Below, one piece after another: positions 1 to 5,142 of a stretch of 6,090 nt of DNA (positions are counted from its first letter, which is position 1; every line of letters starts with the position of its first letter). Position numbers and translations under genes: made by a program. This stretch comes from an uncultured euryarchaeote (GTDB lineage: Archaea; Thermoplasmatota; Thermoplasmata; UBA10834). The notes under the pieces were generated by a model, which worked only from the letters and a program-made list of their open reading frames with translations, made no database searches and was not told the DNA's origin. The stretch lies in assembly GCA_937872085.1 (NCBI GenBank), contig CALMQK010000093.1, positions 1 through 6,090 on the forward strand, given 5' to 3'.

Positions 1-119
1 GCTGGGTCAGGCTGAGTTGATAAATAAGCATTCTGGGGGTTATACCGGCTGAGTACGGACAATCCGGCCAGTGGTGGAACCAACAACTTATTTTATGGCC
101 GTCCGGCATAGCTCGGACC
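1..119. other. Intergenic leader, no supported gene
   Basis: All three forward frames hit stops early (at 13-15, 18-20 and 50-52), so at most the tail of an upstream rightward gene could be present, and none can be recognised. The frame of the next gene is open from base 24 but has no ATG, GTG or TTG before 120. A 5-bp inverted repeat, GTCCG (101-105) and CGGAC (114-118), lies between the TATA-like box and the start. It could be an operator half-site pair or chance. Confidence 0.5.
88..95 (+). promoter_or_regulatory. TATA-like box of the PAPS-reductase-like gene
   Basis: The AT-only octamer TTATTTTA stands out in GC-rich surroundings. Its centre lies about 28 bases before the GTG at 120. Archaeal TATA boxes sit about 26 bases before the transcript start, so transcription would begin at or next to the GTG. 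No Shine-Dalgarno sequence is visible before that start. Together these suggest a leaderless mRNA. A second AT-rich stretch at 20-27 (ATAAATAA-like) could be another promoter or a box for a leftward gene. Confidence 0.5.
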
Positions 120-2033
120 GTGAACAGGGAATTCCATAGCCCAGCGCATGTGCTCTTCTGGTGCGACAGCTGCAATGTCCCCCTCATCGGCAAGTCCTGC
201 GGCAGATGTGGAACCAACGGCCGCCAAGTGGAGCTGTCCCCGCCAGGAGAAGTGAGGCTGGCGCTTGAGGGGACGAAGAAGAGACTGCGTTACCTTTTCC
301 TGCGGCAGTTCGGTGTCCAGCAGCTGATCCCCGATGTCGTGGTGCTCAACAAGAGCTCGGGCGAGGACCGCGCGGAGGAGATCATAGTCGACGGCCGGAG
401 GGTCGCCTTGCTCACCTACGACCTCGAGAAGAAGGACTACACCCTCACGCTGAGGGTGGACGGAGCGCGCATGCTCGCGCGCATGCGTCCCAAGAAGCTC
501 ATCACGATCAACAAGACCTCGGGACACATGAAGGCCAACTACCTCCCCAAGGAAACCATCGTCTCGTTCGACCCGGGGATCAAGGCCGGGGACGAAGTCA
601 TCATCGAGATGGGCAAGTTCATCGGCTGCGGCTCTGCGAAGGTCGACGCGAACGAGCTCCGGACGGCAGACAAGGGCGTGAAGGTGAGGGACTTCACACA
701 GACGGGACCGCTGCAACATGCGCGACGGGCCTGGACAAAGGATGTCATCAAGGCCAACGCCCCACACCTCAGCGCCAAGAAGGCAAGGGCGGAGCACGAG
801 CTGGACGACACCATCACGACTCACAAGCTTCCGGTGACAGTGTCGTTCAGCGGAGGAAAGGACAGCCTCGTCGTGCTCGATCTCGTCGCGTCGGTCACCA
901 AGAATCTCACTGCTGTATTCATCGACACTGGTCTAGAGCATCCGGCGACTTGCAACTACGTGAAATGGCATGTCTCCTCTCGGGGTGTGCCCCTGCTCAT
1001 CGCCTCTGCAGGAGATGCGTTCGAAGACAACTTCGGGGCTTTCGGGCCACCGGCGAAGGACTTCAGATGGTGCTGCAAGGTCTGCAAGCTCGCGCCGGCA
1101 TCCGAGTTGATAGAGAAGAGGTTCCCAGAAGGCACGCTCACGATCGAGGGGAACAGACGCCTCGAATCCTTCTCGAGGTCCTACACGGACCTGATCACGA
1201 AGAACCCCTTCGTCCCTGGCCAAACCACCGTCAACCCCATCAGGGATTGGACGGCCCTAGACGTTTGGCTCTACATCATATGGAGAGGGCTCGACTACAA
1301 TCCATTGTACGACGAGGACATCGAGAGGGTGGGCTGCTGGATGTGTCCTTCGTCCCTTGCGAGCGAAAGCGTCGAGATATCTCGGATGAGCCCTGAACTG
1401 GCAAAGGCATGGAACCAGAAGCTCGACTCCTGGGCGGCCGAGAACGGCCTTCCGAGGGGATTCGTGGAGCATGGATTCTGGCGCTGGAAGGAGCTGCCTC
1501 CCAAGATGCGCGCACTGGCGGACAAGCTCGGCATCGAGGCGAAACCAAAGCGAGCGGACACACTCGCGGTCCACGTCATAAAAGGTGTGAGCCCTTGTGC
1601 GGCCGGTGGGTTCTCTGTGGAAGCGGTCCTCAAGATGCCACAATCGAGAGGACTGAAACAGGTGGCCGAGCTGCTCAAGACCGTCGGGGAAGTGCGCCTG
1701 GTCGAGGACTTCGGAGTCGCGATGGTGAGATCGGGGAACGCGAACGCGAAAGCGTTCGCGGGAGGGCAGATCGCGGCCGTCGGGGAGAAACCGAAGGATG
1801 CCGTGGTGCTCTTCGAAAGTGTGGCGAGGGCGGTGCTTAGGGCTAACATGTGCACGAAGTGCGGCATCTGCGTCAGGACCTGCCCGACCCGCGCGATCAC
1901 GCTCAGTGACATGATCCGGGTCGACGAGGAGAGATGCGACTCGTGCGGCAAGTGCGCTGAGAGTTGCGTCGTCGCCCACTACTACGACAAGCTGTCCGGC
2001 GACATCTCGAACAAGGCCGGCAGCAAACGATAG
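120..2033 (+). CDS. PAPS reductase-family protein: zinc ribbon-PUA-PP-loop-ferredoxin fusion
   Basis: A 637-residue redox/sulfur-type enzyme of a multidomain archaeal family, probably cytosolic. Residues 15-30 form a zinc ribbon (C15xxC18, C27xxC30). Residues about 45-120 are an uncharacterised domain preceding a PUA-like RNA-binding domain at about 124-198. The PP-loop domain spans about 237-420 with SGGKDS at 244-249. A CC pair (318-319) followed by C322, and CxxC at 406-409, resemble the [4Fe-4S] cysteine pattern of APS/PAPS reductases. Residues about 480-575 are unassigned. The C-terminus is a two-cluster ferredoxin (C578, C581, C584, C588; C606, C609, C612, C616). PUA plus PP-loop plus ferredoxin points to RNA thiolation or another sulfur transfer rather than classical sulfate assimilation, and no ATP sulfurylase is nearby; this is inference. 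GTG 120 is the first start in the open frame and keeps the zinc ribbon. GTG 150 would too, but fits the promoter less well. Confidence 0.9.
   Translation: MNREFHSPAHVLFWCDSCNVPLIGKSCGRCGTNGRQVELSPPGEVRLALEGTKKRLRYLFLRQFGVQQLIPDVVVLNKSSGEDRAEEIIVDGRRVALLTYDLEKKDYTLTLRVDGARMLARMRPKKLITINKTSGHMKANYLPKETIVSFDPGIKAGDEVIIEMGKFIGCGSAKVDANELRTADKGVKVRDFTQTGPLQHARRAWTKDVIKANAPHLSAKKARAEHELDDTITTHKLPVTVSFSGGKDSLVVLDLVASVTKNLTAVFIDTGLEHPATCNYVKWHVSSRGVPLLIASAGDAFEDNFGAFGPPAKDFRWCCKVCKLAPASELIEKRFPEGTLTIEGNRRLESFSRSYTDLITKNPFVPGQTTVNPIRDWTALDVWLYIIWRGLDYNPLYDEDIERVGCWMCPSSLASESVEISRMSPELAKAWNQKLDSWAAENGLPRGFVEHGFWRWKELPPKMRALADKLGIEAKPKRADTLAVHVIKGVSPCAAGGFSVEAVLKMPQSRGLKQVAELLKTVGEVRLVEDFGVAMVRSGNANAKAFAGGQIAAVGEKPKDAVVLFESVARAVLRANMCTKCGICVRTCPTRAITLSDMIRVDEERCDSCGKCAESCVVAHYYDKLSGDISNKAGSKR
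465..488 (+). repeat. Tandem 12-base repeat inside the PAPS-reductase-like gene
   Basis: GCGCGCATGC occurs at 465-474 and again at 477-486, giving two adjacent 12-base units that encode ARML then ARMR. It looks like a small in-frame duplication just before the PUA domain. There is no sign of disruption. Confidence 0.6.
1739..1760 (+). repeat. Perfect 9-bp inverted repeat with GAAA loop, inside a CDS
   Basis: CGCGAACGC (1739-1747) and GCGTTCGCG (1752-1760) are exact reverse complements separated by GAAA (1748-1751). The mRNA can therefore form a GC-rich 9-bp stem capped by a GNRA-class tetraloop. It encodes alternating Asn-Ala-Lys-Ala-Phe-Ala residues (about 540-547), shortly before the ferredoxin domain. 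The structure is seen directly; any function is unknown. Confidence 0.7.
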
Positions 2034-2043
2034 AGCGACTAGA

Positions 2044-2316
2044 TCATTTCCGGAGGTTCTTCGCAGCCTTCAGGGTCTCTTCCTTGGCCTTCTTCACACT
2101 CTTCTTGGCGTCATCTACTACAGCCTTGACGAATGGTCTAGCCTCCTTGGCGACCCTCTCAGAAACTCGGACGCCGCCCTCAAGGGCCTTTCCGGTCGCG
2201 TTCCGAACGGACTTGACCCCTCTTCCTACAACGCTCTTGCTCTCGCCGACGAACCCGCAGTATTGGCATACTGGGGAGCCGTCCAGCGACCTTCCACATT
2301 TGGCACATTGAGCCAT
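2044..2316 (-). CDS. Small zinc-ribbon protein with basic amphipathic C-terminal tail
   Basis: A 90-residue protein with no recognised specific family. Residues 4-20 form a short zinc ribbon (C4xxC7 and C17xxC20). The remaining ~65 residues are rich in Lys, Val and Ala, with regularly spaced hydrophobic residues, as expected of one long amphipathic helix or coiled coil. It has no transmembrane segment or signal peptide. Such a tail could bind membrane surface, nucleic acid or a partner; the sequence does not decide. The start at 2316 is well supported by GAGGT six bases upstream. The gene ends tail-to-tail with the PAPS-reductase-like gene (10 bases between stops) and is divergent from the PrsW-like gene. 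The long antisense frame over it is much less convincing because the CxxC pairs and the Shine-Dalgarno both support this strand. Confidence 0.75.
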   Translation of the reverse strand: MAQCAKCGRSLDGSPVCQYCGFVGESKSVVGRGVKSVRNATGKALEGGVRVSERVAKEARPFVKAVVDDAKKSVKKAKEETLKAAKNLRK

Positions 2317-2322
2317 GATTCT

Positions 2323-2327
2323 ACCTC
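2323..2327 (-). promoter_or_regulatory. Shine-Dalgarno of the small zinc-ribbon gene
   Basis: Read on the minus strand this is GAGGT, six bases before the ATG at 2316-2314. It is one of the clearest ribosome binding sites in the window and fixes this start. Confidence 0.7.
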
Positions 2328-2350
2328 GAAGCGCAACCCCCAGACTACCC

Positions 2351-2377
2351 TATAAATGTATACCCAATCAGATTTAT
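2351..2377. promoter_or_regulatory. Divergent promoter region with two TATA-like boxes
   Basis: TATAAATG at 2351-2358 would place a rightward transcript start near 2380, leaving a leader of about 25 bases before the PrsW-like ATG at 2407. ATAAAT on the minus strand (2377-2372) would place a leftward start near 2349, leaving room for the GAGGT site of the zinc-ribbon gene. The TATA at 2351 also reads as TTTATA on the minus strand, so the two promoters may share or compete for factors. Confidence 0.5.
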
Positions 2378-2406
2378 GTGCCTGGGAAGGTTAGGACGGG
2401 AACGGA

Positions 2407-3144
2407 ATGGTAGACTTTCTCCAGCTCGCCGCAGGCATATTGGGATTCGGACCCGCGATGACGCTCCTTTACTTCACCCTCGGGAAGTACACCTACCCGA
2501 AGGTGGCGAAGCCCTTCTTCGACGACAGGAAGCTGTTCGCATTCTTCGCGCTCGGAGTGGTCTTGGGGATGGTGATCTACGCCTTCGAGGCCTGGGGTTC
2601 GCTGATCTCGTCGTCCTACACGATCCTACTGCTCATCATGGGTTTCGCCTTGATGGAGGAGCTGATGAAACTGGTGATCCTCAACTTCCCGAGGTTCCAG
2701 AAGAAGGTCGATACGGCTTTCTACGGCCTCTCGATGGGACTCGGGATAGCGGCCACCTACACCTTCGCCACGGTCTACGTGTTCCTGAACGACATCGAGG
2801 GCAATATCCAAGTCACGGCTGTCGTGGCGGCATCGATTCTGGGAGTATTGTTCGTCCTTATGCACGGAGCGACAACCGCTCTCATCGGAATAGGAGTCGC
2901 GAGAGGGGATGTCAGGGGCTACTTCCCCGAGGCTCTGCTCATCCACATAGGGTTCGCGCTGATGTATGAGTCTTTCTTCGCCGGGATCCTCTCAGAGCCC
3001 TGGAACCTGATCGGGCTCGTCGGCGCGGCTGCCGTGGCCGTCTACGGGTACAGGAAGGTCCACACGCTCTCGCTGCCGGTCCTTATCCAGGACGCAAAAC
3101 GGCTATCGCAGCAGGCTCCGCAGAAGAAGAAAGTCGTGGCTTGA
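2407..3144 (+). CDS. PrsW-like polytopic membrane protein (putative intramembrane metalloprotease)
   Basis: A 245-residue membrane protein with about seven hydrophobic segments (roughly residues 4-24, 43-60, 68-93, 105-127, 135-163, 175-195 and 199-215) and a short basic cytoplasmic-type tail. It matches the PrsW family layout. The EExxK motif is at 84-88, a Gly-rich segment at 107-120, a histidine helix starting at H153, and a second histidine at H180. PrsW proteases cleave membrane substrates such as anti-sigma factors in bacteria; archaeal substrates are largely unknown. The third family motif (Glu-Asn after the Gly-rich segment) reads Tyr-Thr here, and the Asp expected four residues after the last His is Ala, so the active site may be altered. 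The ATG follows a weak purine-rich stretch. The stop codon abuts the stop of the convergent operon. Confidence 0.75.
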   Translation: MVDFLQLAAGILGFGPAMTLLYFTLGKYTYPKVAKPFFDDRKLFAFFALGVVLGMVIYAFEAWGSLISSSYTILLLIMGFALMEELMKLVILNFPRFQKKVDTAFYGLSMGLGIAATYTFATVYVFLNDIEGNIQVTAVVAASILGVLFVLMHGATTALIGIGVARGDVRGYFPEALLIHIGFALMYESFFAGILSEPWNLIGLVGAAAVAVYGYRKVHTLSLPVLIQDAKRLSQQAPQKKKVVA

Positions 3145-3603
3145 TCAGACCGACCTGTACACTCCAGGCTCGAACTCGTACACAAGATTGTGGTCCTTCA
3201 ACCTGGCGAGCACATCCTCGGCGGAGTCCTTGCCCAGCAGGGACGCGATCCGTCTGATGTCATCGATCGTGAATCTCGATTGCAGCTCGGTCAGCCCTTG
3301 CGCGATCGATCGCATCCTCTCGAGCGAGTCCTTGATCGGCTTGGCGCGTTCAGCTATGGACAAGTATGGATCCTTCTTCCTCGACTTGCGCTCCGGCGGT
3401 GCCGGCTCTCCTCCTCGCAGGGCCGCGTTGGTGCTGGCAACGAGGTCAGCGAGCTCCAAGGGCGAGTCCGTCTGATTCTTGATCTTGACATGGGAGAGGA
3501 CTATCTCGTTACCGCATTGGCAGCCGGTCGTCTTCTTGGCCGTCTCGACACCTCTGGCCATCCCACACTTCGGGCAGACTATGACGCCGTACTTCGAACC
3601 CAT
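3145..3603 (-). CDS. DUF1922-like zinc ribbon with C-terminal winged-helix-like domain
   Basis: A 152-residue protein, last in a three-gene leftward operon. Residues 5-36 form a zinc ribbon (C10xxC13, then C28xC30) resembling the archaeal DUF1922 type. Residues about 65-77 are a Pro/Arg/Lys-rich linker. Residues 80-110 look helical. Residues 111-152 have the helix-helix-wing pattern of a small winged-helix domain ending in a Gly-Val-Tyr-Arg wing, like those closing several archaeal DNA-binding proteins. It may bind DNA or act as an adaptor; the target is unknown. The ATG lies 16 bases after the stop of the V4R gene and is preceded only by a G-run, so re-initiation by terminating ribosomes is likely. 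Its stop codon is directly adjacent to the stop of the PrsW-like gene. Confidence 0.8.
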   Translation of the reverse strand: MGSKYGVIVCPKCGMARGVETAKKTTGCQCGNEIVLSHVKIKNQTDSPLELADLVASTNAALRGGEPAPPERKSRKKDPYLSIAERAKPIKDSLERMRSIAQGLTELQSRFTIDDIRRIASLLGKDSAEDVLARLKDHNLVYEFEPGVYRSV

Positions 3604-3619
3604 CCCCCCAACTGGCGAT

Positions 3620-4552
3620 TCAGAAACTCCGCATCTCCTTCTCGAGCATCTTCAGCTCGTTCTCGGGCAGCGTGAGCGGGCTGATCGAGGCGACCAGGAC
3701 GGATTCCGTGACCGCGACCCTGTCGTTCACGTGCTGGATGAGCTTCAGGATCTTCTGGAAACCGTTCTGCGATATGAGATACTCGAGCCCTGAAAGAAGG
3801 ACCATGCTGTTCCTGTTCTCCGAGACGAAGGTCTTCATGTCCGAGTAGAGCTGGGCTATGTTCGTCGGGTCCCTCGCGTATATCTTCTCCTGATCCATCG
3901 AGAGCCACAGGAAAGGAACGCCCTTCAGGTCGAGCTTCTCCTTGAGCTTCTCGGGGTACTCCCTCGTGACGCAGAGGCACGGCACTCCGTGTTTCGACGC
4001 ATCGACGAAGATGTCGTGGGCCTGATCCGGTATCTCTTCCTTGATCAGGTAGGAGTAACCGCTCTCGAGGTTGTACTTCCTGACCGAATCCGATTCGCGG
4101 TGAGCGTTCGGCTTGAGGACATCGACCACCTCGCAGACCTGCATCACGCACATCATGTAACCCGAGCTGATGCATTCGACCTCGTCGACCTCGTATCTCT
4201 TTCCAGTGAGCTGCGATACGATGCCCGACAGGTAGCCTCGGCTGAAATCGCAGCCCTTCCCCCCCTTGGCCTCGACCGATTCCTCGAGATTGACGACCAT
4301 CTCGCTCTCCTCCAAGGACTGGATCCTCATCCTGCTCAGGCCCGCCTCCATCCAGACGGGCTCGAGCACGGACCTGACCTCGGCGAGGTTCGAGCAGGAG
4401 AGACCGAAGCTCTCTACCAGGGCCTTCCCGCATCTCTGGCCGTACCGATAGAGCATGTGCCTCGCCCTCTGGTCCCCCTCGACAATCTCCAGCTCCTCCC
4501 GCAGATGTGCGAGGGCGATCCCCGGCATGACGAAGAACGGAAGCGATCTCAT
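3620..4552 (-). CDS. V4R-DUF835 two-domain protein (Bet3-related sensor or regulator)
   Basis: A 310-residue, probably soluble protein. Residues about 15-147 match the V4R (4-vinyl reductase) domain: an N-terminal helical part and a C-terminal Cys-rich part with C101, a Gly-Tyr-Leu-x-Gly turn (106-110), C127, C135 and C140. V4R domains bind small hydrophobic ligands or metal and are homologous to Bet3 of the TRAPP complex. Residues about 163-305 match DUF835, a mainly archaeal domain of unknown function. It has a hydrophobic strand and Gly-Leu-Glu-Tyr-Leu turn at 251-260, resembling the Walker B part of RecA/KaiC-like folds, but no Walker A is seen. The start at 4552 overlaps the GTPase stop as ATGA. 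A longer frame to 4642 exists, but its extra 30 residues are Arg-rich, non-family sequence inside the GTPase gene. The overlap implies translational coupling and a shared job with the GTPase. Confidence 0.85.
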   Translation of the reverse strand: MRSLPFFVMPGIALAHLREELEIVEGDQRARHMLYRYGQRCGKALVESFGLSCSNLAEVRSVLEPVWMEAGLSRMRIQSLEESEMVVNLEESVEAKGGKGCDFSRGYLSGIVSQLTGKRYEVDEVECISSGYMMCVMQVCEVVDVLKPNAHRESDSVRKYNLESGYSYLIKEEIPDQAHDIFVDASKHGVPCLCVTREYPEKLKEKLDLKGVPFLWLSMDQEKIYARDPTNIAQLYSDMKTFVSENRNSMVLLSGLEYLISQNGFQKILKLIQHVNDRVAVTESVLVASISPLTLPENELKMLEKEMRSF

Positions 4553-5061
4553 GACAGCCCCGCCACGAGCTTCTCGCCCAGTTCTATGAAGGAGCGCTCG
4601 ACGTTCAGGCCCGTCTTGGCGCTCGTCTCCAAGACATCGCATCCCACTGACTTGCCATACTCCTCGAGCTGGGACAAAGTGAATTGCTTCTCGAGGTCCG
4701 ACTTGTTGCCGAGGATCAAGACCGGCATATTCCCGACGACGGACCTGAAGTTACCCAGCCAAGAGTTCAGGTTCTTCATGGTGTCCGGCCTTGTGAAATC
4801 GCACACCGCCAGGGCGCCTGTCGCGCCCCTGTAGTACGCGGCATGAAGGGCATCCTGAGTCCTCTGGCCGAGTATGTCCCAGATCAACATGTCGAGCTCC
4901 GTATCGCCCACCTTGATCTCCTTCTTGACGACCTTGGTGCCGAAGGACATCAAATACTTGTCATCGAAAACGTCGAACACGAACCTGCGCACGAGGCTCG
5001 TCTTGCCGACTGCTCCGTCGCCCAACAGGCAGAGTTTGATGATGTACTTTCCTGATGGCAT
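4549..5061 (-). CDS. Ras/Rab-like small GTPase
   Basis: A 170-residue GTP-binding switch protein of the Ras superfamily, at a typical single-domain length. The G1 P-loop GDGAVGKT is at 14-21, a candidate G2 Thr at 42, and G3 WDILGQ at 61-66 with the catalytic-type Gln66. G4 NKSD is at 119-122 and G5 TSAK at 146-149. All guanine-specificity elements are present, so it should bind and hydrolyse GTP. The two residues between the G3 Asp and Gly are Ile-Leu rather than the usual Thr-Ala. The protein ends in Gly-Leu-Ser with no Cys, so it lacks the prenylation tail of eukaryotic Rab/Ras and is probably cytosolic or recruited by partners. It is first in the operon; the downstream V4R-DUF835 gene starts within its stop codon. 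No Shine-Dalgarno precedes the ATG, consistent with a very short or absent leader. Confidence 0.93.
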   Translation of the reverse strand: MPSGKYIIKLCLLGDGAVGKTSLVRRFVFDVFDDKYLMSFGTKVVKKEIKVGDTELDMLIWDILGQRTQDALHAAYYRGATGALAVCDFTRPDTMKNLNSWLGNFRSVVGNMPVLILGNKSDLEKQFTLSQLEEYGKSVGCDVLETSAKTGLNVERSFIELGEKLVAGLS

Positions 5062-5091
5062 TCAAAACCAAGTCTTAATGCCTCAATGGCC

Positions 5092-5098
5092 TATTTAA
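5092..5098. promoter_or_regulatory. Shared TATA-like element between GTPase operon and ABC exporter
   Basis: TATTTAA on the plus strand reads TTAAATA on the minus strand. Rightward it predicts a transcript start near 5121, before the ATPase ribosome binding site. Leftward it predicts one near 5069, leaving about 8 bases before the GTPase ATG. No other AT-rich box is as well placed for either gene, so one element may serve both directions. Confidence 0.45.
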
Positions 5099-5128
5099 GA
5101 ATTCAGACCAGCGATATCGGGATCGGGC

Positions 5129-5136
5129 GGAGAGGA
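5129..5136 (+). promoter_or_regulatory. Shine-Dalgarno favouring the ATPase start at 5143
   Basis: GGAGAGGA lies about 7 bases before ATG 5143. A second, even stronger site, GGAGG at 5159-5163, lies 6 bases before the in-frame ATG at 5170. Both are downstream of the predicted transcript start, so translation could begin at either. Confidence 0.5.
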
Positions 5137-5142
5137 AACTGG

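Noticed and set aside
1..31. Possible leftward gene starting at base 31 on the minus strand
   Set aside because: Only about ten codons lie inside the window and none is diagnostic.
93..824. Minus-strand open frame of 243 codons opposite the zinc-ribbon/PUA part
   Set aside because: It has shadow composition (Leu/Val/Arg/Asp-rich), no motif, and no promoter or ribosome binding site.
1257..1979. Minus-strand open frame of 240 codons opposite the PAPS-reductase-like gene
   Set aside because: It is antisense to the PP-loop and ferredoxin regions, whose cysteine motifs prove the other strand; the product has no motif.
3302..3313. Perfect 12-base palindrome GCGATCGATCGC
   Set aside because: A 12-base palindrome is expected about once by chance in 6 kb. 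It lies inside a CDS and has no loop.
3579..4433. Long minus-strand open frame of 284 codons
   Set aside because: It is a second frame of the V4R-DUF835 gene on the same strand; the product is Arg/Gly/Pro-rich with no motif, as expected from GC-rich codon bias.
4553..4642. 30-residue N-terminal extension of the V4R-DUF835 protein
   Set aside because: It lies wholly within the GTPase gene and is Arg-rich, non-family sequence. The ATGA overlap at 4552-4549 gives a natural start.
3989..4834. Plus-strand open frame of 281 codons opposite the V4R and GTPase genes
   Set aside because: It is antisense to two genes with clear domains, has no recognisable motif, and is Asp/Leu/His-rich as typical of a complementary-strand shadow.
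5086..5142. Upstream ATG for the ABC ATPase at 5086
   Set aside because: It would put the TATA-like element inside the coding region and lacks a ribosome binding site. The added residues do not resemble ABC ATPases.
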